From assembly GCA_026645575.1 (NCBI GenBank), contig JAPKMW010000112.1, positions 1 through 35,176 of the forward strand: DNA of 35,176 nucleotides. Reading direction: 5' to 3'. The notes below the pieces were generated by a model. The model searched no databases and had not been told where the DNA came from. It worked only from the letters and a program-made list of their open reading frames with translations. Numbering within the stretch: position 1 is the stretch's first letter; each line of letters opens with the position of its first letter. This stretch comes from Caldilineaceae bacterium. GTDB taxonomy: Bacteria > Chloroflexota > Anaerolineae > Caldilineales > Caldilineaceae. Both the position numbers and the translations under genes were made by a program. Of the stretch, positions 21,443 through 29,830 are shown one piece after another.

Positions 21443-23995
21443 ATGACCACTGTCGTCTCAACAATGCGCAACACAGGTGTGAACGGGACCGAGGTACACA
21501 GCGACGACCTTCTGGAACAGAGCTGGCGCACGCCAACCGGTATTATGCGCTTTTTGACGGCGGTGAATCACCGGGCGGTCGGGGCGCGCTATTTGGTGAC
21601 GGGGTTAACTTTTTTTATGTTGGCCGGGGTGGCGGCGCTGCTGATGCGTATTCAACTGGCCGTGCCGGAAAATACCTTCCTCAACCCCGATCTCTACAAC
21701 CAGATCTTCACCACCCACGGCACCACGATGATGTTTCTCTTTGCCGTGCCGATCATGGAAGGGATTGGCATCTATCTGATCCCACTGATGATCGGGGCGC
21801 GCGATATGGCTTTCCCCAAGCTCAACGCCTTTGGCTATTTTGTCTACCTAATTGCCGGCGTCACCATCTGGGGTAGTCTCTTCTTTGGGGTGGCGCCCGA
21901 TGGTGGTTGGTTCAACTATGTCCCGCTCACTGGGCCGGAGTATTCGCCAGGCATTCGCATTGATTTTTACACCACCATGATCACCTTTTTGGAGATTGCG
22001 GCGCTGGTGGCGGCCATTGAATTGATCGTCACCATCCTCACCATGCGCGCCCCCGGCATGGCGATCAACCGGATGCCGCTCTTTGTCTGGTCGATCTTGA
22101 TCATGGCGTTTATGATTGTCTTCGCCATGCCGCCGCTGGTGGTTGCTAGTGTCGAGTTGGCGCTGGATCGGGTCATCGGCACCCAGTTTTTCAACGTGGC
22201 GGCAGGGGGCGATCCCCTGCTCTGGCAACATCTCTTCTGGGTTTTCGGCCATCCAGAGGTGTATATCATCTTTGTGCCGGCACTAGGTATTGTCTCCGCT
22301 GTCGTGCCAACCTTTGCCCGTCGCCCAATGGTGGCCTACGAATTGCTGGTCCTCTCCTTGGTTGCGATTGGCGTAATCAGCTTTGGCCTCTGGGTGCATC
22401 ACATGTTCACCACCGGGTTGACGCCGCTGGGTCTCAGCTTTTTCACCGTCGCCAGCACGGTGATCGGCATTCCCAGTGGCATTCAAATCTTTGCGGTGCT
22501 GGCGACGCTGGCGTCCGGGCGGCTGGTGCTCAAAACGGCCATGCTCTACATCATCGGCTTTGTCATTGTCTTTCTCATCGGCGGCATCAGCGGGATCATG
22601 GTGGCGGCGGTGCCCTTTGACCAGCAGGTACATGACACCTACTTTGTCGTCGCCCATTTCCACTATGTGTTGGTGGGCGGCGCCATTTTCCCCCTCTTGG
22701 CCGGGACCTATTACTGGTTTCCTAAGATCACCGGGCGGCTGCTCAATGAACGGCTGGGCGCCTGGGGCTTCTGGCTCTTCTTTATCGGCTTTAATGTCAC
22801 CTTTTTTCCCATGCACCTCACCGGCTTTTGGGGGATGCCCCGCCGCGTCTATACCTTTATCCCAGGGCTGGGCTGGGAGTGGCTGAACATGCTCTCGACC
22901 ATTGGTTCCTTTATCCTGGCAGTTGGTCTGCTGCTCTTCTTGCTGGATATACTCCTGGCTCTGCGCAAGCCGGCAGATGCGCCGGATAATCCCTGGGGCG
23001 CCAGTACACTGGAGTGGGCGACCGCCTCCCCACCACCCGCGTACAACTTTCGCACCATCCCCGCCGTGCGCAGTCGCGACCCGCTGTGGGAGCCGGTGAC
23101 CGATCCGCACTATGAACGCGACCTGGCCGACCCAAGCTGGGATCGCTTTGGGCTACTCAATGACCGGCGTGAATCCCTGGGGACTTCGGTGTTGGATGCC
23201 AGGCCGCAGCAGCGCATCATCTTGCCGGGGCCAACCATGGTGCCCTTTTTCCTGGCGCTGGCCGTGGCCTTTCTCTTTCTCGGCTTAATGATCAATCTGT
23301 GGATGGTGCCGATTGGCGCCTTGATCACCTTCATTCTGCTGGCGATCTGGCACTGGCCCAGCGCCGAAGAGCGGCGCATGGATTGGGTCACCGCCGGCCC
23401 GCCCGACGCGCCACCCACCAGTACGGTGGCCGATAGCGTGGGCGTTAAGCCGCCCTTCTGGTGGGGGATGATGGGGTTGATCTTGATCGAGGCAGTGGTC
23501 TTTGCTGCGCTGGTTGCCAGCTATTTTTACCTGCGCGCCAGCGCCCAGGAGTGGCCCATTGGCGGCATCAAACCGCCTGATCTGCTGCTGCCATCGATCA
23601 ATGCGCTCATTCTCTTTGCCAGCAGCCTGCCCATCTATCTGGCCGATCGGGGCATTCGGCGGGGCAATCAAACCACGCTAAAGGTTGGCCTGGCGGTTAG
23701 CTTTGTTCTGGGGTTGCTCTTTCTGACCCTGAAGTATATCGAGTACAGCAACCTCGATTACAACTGGACGACCAATGCCTATACGTCGATTGTCTGGACG
23801 ATCACTGGCTTTCATAGCGCCCATGTGATTGCCTTGCTGCTCAAAACGTTGGTGGTCGGCACGTGGGCTTTCCAAGGCTATTTTAATGAACAACGCTATA
23901 CCGCCCTGACGGTCAATGGCCTGTACTGGCACTTTGTTGTCATTGCCTGGGTGCCGTTGTTTTTTACGCTCTACCTGGCGCCGCGGCTGATCTAG
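21443..23995 (+). CDS. coxAC: Cytochrome c oxidase subunit I-III fusion
   Basis: The 850-residue protein fuses subunit I (about 1-535) with subunit III (about 655-850, WWGMMGLILIEAVVFAALVA to FHSAHVIALL), joined by a membrane linker. Heme and CuB ligands are present: H92, H270 in GHPEVY with Y274, H319/H320, and H405/H407 (VAHFHY). The D-channel residues D121, N128 and E272 are kept. Aligned to bovine numbering (HH290/291 to 319/320), the K-channel lysine position K319 is Q348 (PSGIQIF), and the Asn at bovine N80 and N121 are replaced. CAGGAG precedes the ATG. Fused I-III subunits are known in Thermus and other bacteria. Pumping stoichiometry cannot be read from sequence. Confidence 0.95.
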   Translation: MTTVVSTMRNTGVNGTEVHSDDLLEQSWRTPTGIMRFLTAVNHRAVGARYLVTGLTFFMLAGVAALLMRIQLAVPENTFLNPDLYNQIFTTHGTTMMFLFAVPIMEGIGIYLIPLMIGARDMAFPKLNAFGYFVYLIAGVTIWGSLFFGVAPDGGWFNYVPLTGPEYSPGIRIDFYTTMITFLEIAALVAAIELIVTILTMRAPGMAINRMPLFVWSILIMAFMIVFAMPPLVVASVELALDRVIGTQFFNVAAGGDPLLWQHLFWVFGHPEVYIIFVPALGIVSAVVPTFARRPMVAYELLVLSLVAIGVISFGLWVHHMFTTGLTPLGLSFFTVASTVIGIPSGIQIFAVLATLASGRLVLKTAMLYIIGFVIVFLIGGISGIMVAAVPFDQQVHDTYFVVAHFHYVLVGGAIFPLLAGTYYWFPKITGRLLNERLGAWGFWLFFIGFNVTFFPMHLTGFWGMPRRVYTFIPGLGWEWLNMLSTIGSFILAVGLLLFLLDILLALRKPADAPDNPWGASTLEWATASPPPAYNFRTIPAVRSRDPLWEPVTDPHYERDLADPSWDRFGLLNDRRESLGTSVLDARPQQRIILPGPTMVPFFLALAVAFLFLGLMINLWMVPIGALITFILLAIWHWPSAEERRMDWVTAGPPDAPPTSTVADSVGVKPPFWWGMMGLILIEAVVFAALVASYFYLRASAQEWPIGGIKPPDLLLPSINALILFASSLPIYLADRGIRRGNQTTLKVGLAVSFVLGLLFLTLKYIEYSNLDYNWTTNAYTSIVWTITGFHSAHVIALLLKTLVVGTWAFQGYFNEQRYTALTVNGLYWHFVVIAWVPLFFTLYLAPRLI

Positions 23996-24004
23996 GAGAT
24001 GGCT

Positions 24005-24424
24005 ATGAGTAGACCAAAGAGTAGACCAAACGAAGCGCGTGTTTCTGTTACTGTGCCGCCACGCACCCTATGGGGCAGCCTGGCCGCGGGAGCGGTGATC
24101 TGGAGCCTACATTTGCTCATCAGCTATGCGTTGGTGTCAGTAGCCTGTGAACGAGGGCTACTGCAAACGATTGTGGGCAGCTTTGCCCTGATGCGCTGGT
24201 TAGCACTGGGCTTAACGCTGCTGGCAGCCGCGGCTGTCCTCTATGCTACGGTCGTGGCCTATGGGCAGTGGCGGCAGATGGAACAGCGCCGAACAAGGCA
24301 AGAGGATGAAACCAGCGGTCGCGTGCGCTTTATGCTGCTCCTGGCGACGCTGCTCAACGGCACTTTTCTGTTGGCGATCGTTGTGTCGCTCTTTCCGGTG
24401 CTTGTTCTGCCACTGTGCGATTAG
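24005..24424 (+). CDS. Small three-helix membrane protein of the oxidase cluster
   Basis: The 139-residue protein has three predicted helices: about 20-47 (LWGSLAAGAVIWSLHLLISY), 64-90 (ALGLTLLAAAAVLYATVVAY) and 108-138 (MLLLATLLNGTFLLAIVV). A basic/acidic loop lies between the last two. The first helix (GAVIWSLHLLISYALVSVAC) resembles uncharacterised proteins found beside coxAC genes elsewhere. ATG 24005 has AGGAG at a 6-base distance, while ATG 23999 directly abuts it. It starts 9 bases after the oxidase stop, so it is probably co-transcribed. It may be an accessory or assembly subunit (inference). Confidence 0.65.
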   Translation: MSRPKSRPNEARVSVTVPPRTLWGSLAAGAVIWSLHLLISYALVSVACERGLLQTIVGSFALMRWLALGLTLLAAAAVLYATVVAYGQWRQMEQRRTRQEDETSGRVRFMLLLATLLNGTFLLAIVVSLFPVLVLPLCD

Positions 24425-24429
24425 GCATC

Positions 24430-24590
24430 CGTAGGGGCATCCCCTTGCGGGTGCCCAAGCACGCTCCCGGTGAATGAATTCACCGTCTGGTATAGAAAAC
24501 CTGCTAAAGCCAGGTTGGCGTGGACCGTGACGACGGGAGACAGTGCGTTTTAACGCAGCTTTTGATGCCAGACAAGGGTTTCAACCCGTG
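24430..24590. repeat. Structured multi-hairpin element
   Basis: Consecutive short stems are visible: GGGCATCC/GGGTGCCC (24435-24455), GGTGAA/TTCACC (24469-24484), AACCTG/CAGGTT (24498-24516), TGCGTT/AACGCA (24544-24557) and GGGTT/AACCC (24576-24587). GTCTGG (24485-24490) pairs with CCAGAC (24568-24573) and would close a branched fold around the middle two. It has no ORF. It could be an IS605-derived palindromic element or a structured RNA. Confidence 0.6.
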
Positions 24591-24628
24591 GGCGCCTTAA
24601 GCGTGGGATGAAGGATGAGGAGTCAAAC

Positions 24629-25267
24629 GTGAAGGAAAGCAATCGCGGTGGGGTAAGGGGTTGGTGGTATCAGGTGATCGGGATCGCGCTCCTGTTGGTG
24701 GCGGGGTGTGATACGCCGCGCCCGGCCACGCCAACCCCGATTAATCCGGCGCAACGGTTGTCCACACCGGCCATCAGTCCAGCCATTGTGGCTGTGACCG
24801 TTGCGCCGCCGACGGGGCAGGCGAGTGGGACACCAGAAGCAGAGATTGAAGAGCAGGATGAAATTCCTTCACCGACACCGCCAGGGGGGGCGGCTGGTGT
24901 AGAAGCAGGGACGATTCCGCCACCAACGGCGGAACCGGCACAGCCCACGCCGACAACGACGGTGACGGCAACAGTGACGGCAACGGCAACTGTGACAGCA
25001 ACTGTGACAGCAACTGTGACGGTTACGCCGACAGCTACCGGGACAACCACAACAACGCCAACCGCGACAGCAATGCCGACTGTAACGCCAGCTATAACGC
25101 CAACTATAACAACTATAACAACAACGCCAACTGTGGCAGCAACGCCGACTGTAACAACAACGCCAACTGTAACCGTAACGCTGACCTTGACAACAACAAT
25201 AGCGACATCAACACCGGCGCCGGCAACTACAACCGTCACCCTTGCGCCGACGGCAACGCGATCCTAG
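24629..25267 (+). CDS. Thr-rich lipoprotein
   Basis: The 212-residue lipoprotein starts MKESNRGGVRGWWYQVIGIA with lipobox LLVAGC. The mature chain is low complexity: Pro/Thr-rich, then long TVTAT, TPTVT and TTTPT runs, encoded by degenerate ACNGTNACG repeats. No folded domain is seen. The GTG start at 24629 has GAGGAG exactly 6 bases upstream, while the in-frame ATG at 24608 lacks a ribosome site. It lies between the oxidase genes and the Tat-exported dehydrogenase subunit. It may be a surface spacer or mucin-like protein (inference). Confidence 0.7.
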   Translation: MKESNRGGVRGWWYQVIGIALLLVAGCDTPRPATPTPINPAQRLSTPAISPAIVAVTVAPPTGQASGTPEAEIEEQDEIPSPTPPGGAAGVEAGTIPPPTAEPAQPTPTTTVTATVTATATVTATVTATVTVTPTATGTTTTTPTATAMPTVTPAITPTITTITTTPTVAATPTVTTTPTVTVTLTLTTTIATSTPAPATTTVTLAPTATRS

Positions 25268-25296
25268 ACGCTGGCAACCCAATTGCGGAGGAAATG

Positions 25297-26259
25297 ATGA
25301 AATCGGATGAACAACAGGAGAATACCCCCCCCGTCCAGCACGAAACGCAACCGCAGGATAGACGCGCCCTCTCGCGGCGCACCTTTTTGAAGGCTGGTGG
25401 CGTCGTCGTGACCGGCGCCATTGCCGTGACCACCGTAAGCTGTGGCGACCGGCAACCAGCTCAGACCTTGCCTAATGCACCTGCGGCCCGTGTGCCACAG
25501 GCGGAACAATACCCCGGTGTCCCTTATCCCCCGGCGACCATCCCGGAACCGGGGCCGCTCAAGTTTTTTACGCCGCACGAAGCGCAGGTGGTCGAAGCGC
25601 TGACTGCCCGAATCATGCCTGGTACACCGGAAGATCCGGGGGCGCGTGAGGCGGGGGTGGTCTACTACATTGACAACATGCTCGCCTATCAGGATGGGTT
25701 GCCCGAACCGACCTACCGGCAATCACCCTATGCCGACACCTACCAGGGCGATGAACCGCCGGCAACCAATGGCTATGGGGTAATCTGGGTGGCAGAAGAG
25801 GAGATCGAACGTTATGGCTACCAGTCGATCCTGACCCCGCGCGATGTCTTCCGGATCGGGGTGGCGGCAGCGGATCGCTATGCCAACGAACGCTTTGGCG
25901 CCGGCGTCCTGGAATTAAGCGAAGCGCAGCAGGATGAACTCATCACCGCCCTGCTTGACAACGAGGCGACCGGCTTTGACCCGCTGACGCCGGAAGCCTT
26001 CTTCCATGCCTTGCGCCGCTACACCAGCGAAGGCATGTTTAGCGACCCGGTCTATGGCGGCAACCGCAACTTTGCCGGCTGGCGGCTGATTGGCTACCCC
26101 GGCGCCCAACGCGCCTACCTGCCCGACGAAATTGCGGTAGAAGGCAGCGGCCTCACCCGCGAAATCTGGAGCCTGACGAACATGCCCCATTTTCACCCCG
26201 GCCAGCCAGCCAACCCCCATGTTGTCTTGCCCGTCAGCGGATCGAAAGAGCAGCAGTGA
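25297..26259 (+). CDS. Gluconate 2-dehydrogenase-type subunit 3 (Tat-exported)
   Basis: The 320-residue protein carries a twin-arginine signal (SRRTFLKAGGVVVTGAIAVT) followed by a Cys (SCGD), so it may be lipidated. The gluconate_2-dh3 domain spans about 85-300 (FFTPHEAQVVEALTARIMPG, YIDNMLAY, LLDNEATGFDPLTPEAFFHA, DPVYGGNRNFAGWRLIGYPG). In this family the small subunit exports and stabilises the FAD subunit, which has no signal of its own, as is the case for the next gene. ATG 25297 lies 5 bases after GGAGG. A palindromic spacer separates it from the flavoprotein gene. Confidence 0.9.
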   Translation: MKSDEQQENTPPVQHETQPQDRRALSRRTFLKAGGVVVTGAIAVTTVSCGDRQPAQTLPNAPAARVPQAEQYPGVPYPPATIPEPGPLKFFTPHEAQVVEALTARIMPGTPEDPGAREAGVVYYIDNMLAYQDGLPEPTYRQSPYADTYQGDEPPATNGYGVIWVAEEEIERYGYQSILTPRDVFRIGVAAADRYANERFGAGVLELSEAQQDELITALLDNEATGFDPLTPEAFFHALRRYTSEGMFSDPVYGGNRNFAGWRLIGYPGAQRAYLPDEIAVEGSGLTREIWSLTNMPHFHPGQPANPHVVLPVSGSKEQQ

Positions 26260-26261
26260 AA

Positions 26262-26352
26262 AAGGTGGGTATTGGATATTGGGTATTAGATATTAGGGAT
26301 TAGATATTGGGTATTCAATATCCAATACCCAATATCCACTATCTAATCCCTA
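26262..26352. repeat. GGGTATTGGATATT inverted repeat
   Basis: Tandem variants of GGGTATTGGATATT and GATATTAGGGATTA (26267-26325) are followed by the reverse complement AATATCCAATACCCAATATC and CTATCTAATCCCT. It fills the gap between the two dehydrogenase genes. Its architecture matches the other spacers, but the sequence is unrelated and AT-rich. Confidence 0.88.
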
Positions 26353-26374
26353 AAAAACAGAGGAGTAGCAACCT

Positions 26375-28243
26375 ATGACCGTCTTGCCAAAAGTTGATGT
26401 TGTCACCGTGGGCGCCGGGTGGACGGCCGGCATCCTGGCCTGGAAGTTAACGGCAGCCGGCTTGCGGGTGGTCTCGCTAGAGCAGGGACCCTCACGCTGG
26501 GCCACGCCCGATTTTGAACATAACCATGATTCGCTGCGCTACATGATCCGCAAGGCGATGATGGTCAATTTACAGAAAGAGAGCTGGACCTGGCGCCCCA
26601 ACCCACGCGCCCCGGCCTTGCCAGTGCGTCAATATGGCTCGTTCCACCCTGGCCAGGGCATTGGCGGCGCTGGCATTCACTGGGCAGGGCAGACGTGGCG
26701 TTTCTATCCCTCGGACTATCAATACCGCACTCATCACATTGAACGCTATGGCGCCGATCGGCTTCCCCCTGGCAACCGCATTCAAGATTGGCCGCTGACC
26801 TACGAAGAGCTGGAGCCATACTACACCCAAGCCGAGATTGACATTGGCATTGGCGGCAATGCCGGCAATCTGAATGGGGAAATCATCGCCGGGGGCAACC
26901 CGTTTGAGGGGCCGCGCAGTCAACCCTATCCGCTGCCGCCGCTGGTGCCGAGTATTCCGGCCACCATGTTTTCCCAGGCATGTACGGAACTGGGCTATCA
27001 CCCTTTCCGCCAGCCGGCGGCCATTCTTTCGCAAGCCTACCAGGGGTTAGCCCTGCAACAGCGCTCCGGCTGTCTATACTGTGGCTTCTGTACGCGTTAT
27101 GGGTGTGAAGTCGATGCCAAGGCCAGCCCCAACAGCATCCATATCCCCGTGGCAATGGCAACCGGGCGCTATGAGATTCGCACCCACAGCAAAGTGTTGC
27201 GGGTCGATTTGGGGCGCAACGGGCTGGCGACCGGCGTCACCTATCTTGATGTGCTGACCGGCGAGGAACATACGCAACCAGCGGATATCGTGATTCTCTC
27301 GGCCTTTACCCTGGAGAATATCCGCCTGATGCTGCTCTCGCGCAACCCCAAACATCCGAATGGGATTGGCAATGACCGGGGGCTGGTGGGCAAGAACTAC
27401 ACCTACCAGTTGGACAAAAGCCCGGTGTCGGGTCTCTTTGCCGGGCGGCGCTTGAATTTGTATATGGGCAACAGTTGTCTACAAGAGGCGATGCATGACT
27501 TTAACGCCGATAACTTTGACCACAGCGACCTCGACTTTATTGGCGGCGCCTCGATTGCCTGCGGCGGCGGTGAGCGGCAACCCCTGACCTCTACCCTGGG
27601 CATTCCGGTGATGACGACCGCCACCAGCGGCAGCAATGGCGATGAAGATGACAGCGGCAACCAAGGGCAGCGCAAACGCCCCCCGATATCGGCCCAGGTG
27701 AGCAGTCTGGCGGGCAGCGGCACGGAATGGGGACAGGAATGGAAGGAGAATTTGCGCGCCAACTGGGATAGCTACGCGCCAATCAGTATCCAGGGCGAGA
27801 GCTTGCCCTATGAAGACCAATTTCTCGATCTCGACCCCAACTACAAAGATGCCTATGGCTTGCCCTTGTTGCGCATCACCTTTGATTGGCATGAGAACGA
27901 CTACAAGCTCTACCGCTTTATCGCGGCGCGTTGTCGTGAGATTATGGCGCAAATGGGGCCGACCCGCTACTATGTCACGCCAGAGTTAGAGCCGTATAAT
28001 GTCTACGCCTACCAGAGTACCCATAACACCGGCGGCGCCATCATGGGGACTGATCCGGGCAACTCGGTCACGAACAAGTATGGACAGGTGTGGGATACGC
28101 CCAATGTCTTTGTCACCGGCGCGGCGCTCTATCCGCAGAATCCGGGGATGAACCCCACCGGCCCGCTCTTTGCCCACACCTATCTGGCTGGCGACGGCAT
28201 TCGCGATCGCTATCTGCGCGAGCCAGGAGTCGTCATTGGGTAA
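26375..28243 (+). CDS. GMC-family flavoprotein dehydrogenase (gluconate dehydrogenase-type large subunit)
   Basis: The 622-residue GMC oxidoreductase has an FAD-binding Rossmann motif VGAGWTAG near the N terminus and E/Q (SLEQGP) at the end of strand 2. The active-site H550 lies in THNTGG and N589 in PQNPGMNPTG. A Cys cluster C233-LY-C236-GF-C239-TRYG-C244 resembles the iron-sulfur site described in FAD glucose dehydrogenase-type subunits. There is no signal peptide, so it is expected to travel with the Tat-bearing subunit upstream. An insertion near residues 410-440 is rich in Ser/Gly/Asp. GAGGAG precedes the ATG by about 10 bases. The substrate could be gluconate, another sugar acid or an alcohol. 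Confidence 0.9.
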   Translation: MTVLPKVDVVTVGAGWTAGILAWKLTAAGLRVVSLEQGPSRWATPDFEHNHDSLRYMIRKAMMVNLQKESWTWRPNPRAPALPVRQYGSFHPGQGIGGAGIHWAGQTWRFYPSDYQYRTHHIERYGADRLPPGNRIQDWPLTYEELEPYYTQAEIDIGIGGNAGNLNGEIIAGGNPFEGPRSQPYPLPPLVPSIPATMFSQACTELGYHPFRQPAAILSQAYQGLALQQRSGCLYCGFCTRYGCEVDAKASPNSIHIPVAMATGRYEIRTHSKVLRVDLGRNGLATGVTYLDVLTGEEHTQPADIVILSAFTLENIRLMLLSRNPKHPNGIGNDRGLVGKNYTYQLDKSPVSGLFAGRRLNLYMGNSCLQEAMHDFNADNFDHSDLDFIGGASIACGGGERQPLTSTLGIPVMTTATSGSNGDEDDSGNQGQRKRPPISAQVSSLAGSGTEWGQEWKENLRANWDSYAPISIQGESLPYEDQFLDLDPNYKDAYGLPLLRITFDWHENDYKLYRFIAARCREIMAQMGPTRYYVTPELEPYNVYAYQSTHNTGGAIMGTDPGNSVTNKYGQVWDTPNVFVTGAALYPQNPGMNPTGPLFAHTYLAGDGIRDRYLREPGVVIG

Positions 28244-29663
28244 GCGCCCTAAGCGTTGCTGGGGCGGTTGGGTGCTGCTGCTCTGCGGGCTGCTCTGGTG
28301 GCCGCAACCGGTCGTCGCTCAAGGGGAGCCGCTCGACGGTGCGATCCCCACGGTTGCGGCCGATGAAACCCTGGAAGCGCCATCGACGGTGCAGGTGCAA
28401 CCCACGGCGCGCGATGAAGCAATTGCCGAACGCTTGCAAACGATTTTGCAGGCCACCGAATGGTTCGACCAGCCGACTGTCACTGTGCGCGAAGGGGTCG
28501 TCTTTCTGGATGGTCGCACCCGACGGGAAGAGTATCGCACCTGGGCCGGTGATCTGGCGCGAAATACGCAAGATGTCGTGGCCGTGGTCAACCGCCTGCA
28601 AGTGGTGGAACGCTCACCCTGGGATTTTACCCCGGCGTTGAACGAACTGCGCAGCCTCTGGCGCAGCATCGTGCAGGCGCTGCCGTTGATTGGCTTTGCG
28701 TTGCTGGTGCTGGTCATCGCCTGGGTGGCGGCGCGACAGACGGCGCGGGCGGCGCGTCATCTGCTGCGCCGCCGAATTGTGAACAGCTTCTTGCGAGACT
28801 TAGTGGCGATCCTGATCAGCATTCCGGTCTTTCTGTTGGGGCTCTATCTGGTCTTACAAATGGCTGGGTTGACCCGCCTGGCAGTGACAGTGTTGGGCGG
28901 CACGGGGATTGCCGGGTTGATTGTCGGTATTGCCTTTCGGGACATTATGGAAAATTTTCTGGCGACGATCTTGATCAGCACCCGCAACCCTTTCCGCACC
29001 GGCGACCGCATTGAAGTGGCCGGTCACGTTGGCATTGTGCAGCGGGTGACGACGCGCGCCACCGTCCTCGCTGCGCTCAATGGCAATCACATCCTGATTC
29101 CCAATGCCGTTGTCTACAAAAGCACGATCATCAATTACACCGTCAACCCCAACCGACGACTCAATTTTGCGGTGAGCATCGGTTACAAAGACCCAATCGG
29201 GCAAGCACAGACGACCATTCTTGATGTGCTGCGGGATCACCCGGCCATCTTAAAGGAACCGGAGCCACTCGTCCTGGTCGATGCGCTGGGGCCGGCGGCG
29301 GTTGATTTGCAGGTCGCCTTTTGGTTCAACAGTCAGCAATATGAGGAAATCAAAGTGCGTTCTGCTGCCATCCGGCTCGTCAAACGGGCGCTACAAGACG
29401 AAGGGTTTGCGCTGCCCGATCCCACCCGCCAGGTGGTCTTTCCCAACGGGGTGCCGGTGCAACTGACCGAGCAACGCCGCAATGGCGCCCTGCGCGTGCC
29501 GCCAAGCCAGCCGCCGCCGGCGCCCATTGCCGAAGGAACAGCCACCGCGACCGAGGCCGAAGGAGGGTTACAAAGTGATAACCAGCGCATTCAACAACAG
29601 GCCGACCTGGCCCGCGTGCCGGAGGAAGAGACGAATTTGTTGGAAGAGGCGGATGGTAGATAG
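28236..29663 (+). CDS. BON-domain MscS-type mechanosensitive channel
   Basis: The 475-residue protein starts at TTG 28236, which has AGGAG at a 6-base distance and gives a clean signal peptide (GKRPKRCWGGWVLLLCGLLW, then WPQPVVAQG). The frame extends further upstream but only inside the previous gene. A BON-like domain (about 55-125, VTVREGVVFLDGRTRREEYR) precedes three transmembrane helices and the MscS pore/beta domain. The pore region includes GGTGIAGLIVGIAFRDIMEN and NPFRTGDRIEVAGHVGIVQ, and the C-terminal part has NSQQYEEIKVRSAAIR. The tail is disordered. It overlaps the GMC stop by 8 bases, implying coupled translation. It could be osmotic protection or a gated small-solute channel. Confidence 0.85.
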   Translation: MGKRPKRCWGGWVLLLCGLLWWPQPVVAQGEPLDGAIPTVAADETLEAPSTVQVQPTARDEAIAERLQTILQATEWFDQPTVTVREGVVFLDGRTRREEYRTWAGDLARNTQDVVAVVNRLQVVERSPWDFTPALNELRSLWRSIVQALPLIGFALLVLVIAWVAARQTARAARHLLRRRIVNSFLRDLVAILISIPVFLLGLYLVLQMAGLTRLAVTVLGGTGIAGLIVGIAFRDIMENFLATILISTRNPFRTGDRIEVAGHVGIVQRVTTRATVLAALNGNHILIPNAVVYKSTIINYTVNPNRRLNFAVSIGYKDPIGQAQTTILDVLRDHPAILKEPEPLVLVDALGPAAVDLQVAFWFNSQQYEEIKVRSAAIRLVKRALQDEGFALPDPTRQVVFPNGVPVQLTEQRRNGALRVPPSQPPPAPIAEGTATATEAEGGLQSDNQRIQQQADLARVPEEETNLLEEADGR

Positions 29664-29803
29664 TGGATGCTGTTTTGTCAAACAAGTTATGATCGGTAGT
29701 AAAGACTTTAGTCTTTCGCCCACCTAGAGAAAGACTAAAGTCTTTACTACGGTTATCCTATCATTACTTATTTTACAAAACACTATCCGCCATCCACTAT
29801 CCA
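29653..29803. repeat. Nested composite inverted repeat
   Basis: The inner 22-bp perfect stem pairs 29696-29717 with 29729-29750 (GTAGTAAAGACTTTAGTCTT and its complement). The outer imperfect arms pair GATAGTGGATGCTGTTTTGT (about 29660-29680) with ACAAAACACTATCCGCCATC (about 29775-29795). The outer arm includes the stop codon of the MscS gene. The stretch near 29760-29790 resembles 103-130. Confidence 0.85.
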
Positions 29804-29830
29804 CCCTAAACAAACCGAAGGACAGAATTC

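Noticed and set aside
22283..23110. 275-codon minus-strand frame within coxAC
   Set aside because: It is a shadow of the oxidase coding strand with no domain similarity.
24670..25239. 189-codon minus-strand frame of Val/Gly repeats
   Set aside because: It mirrors the ACN-rich repeats of the Thr-rich lipoprotein. There is no ribosome site or domain.
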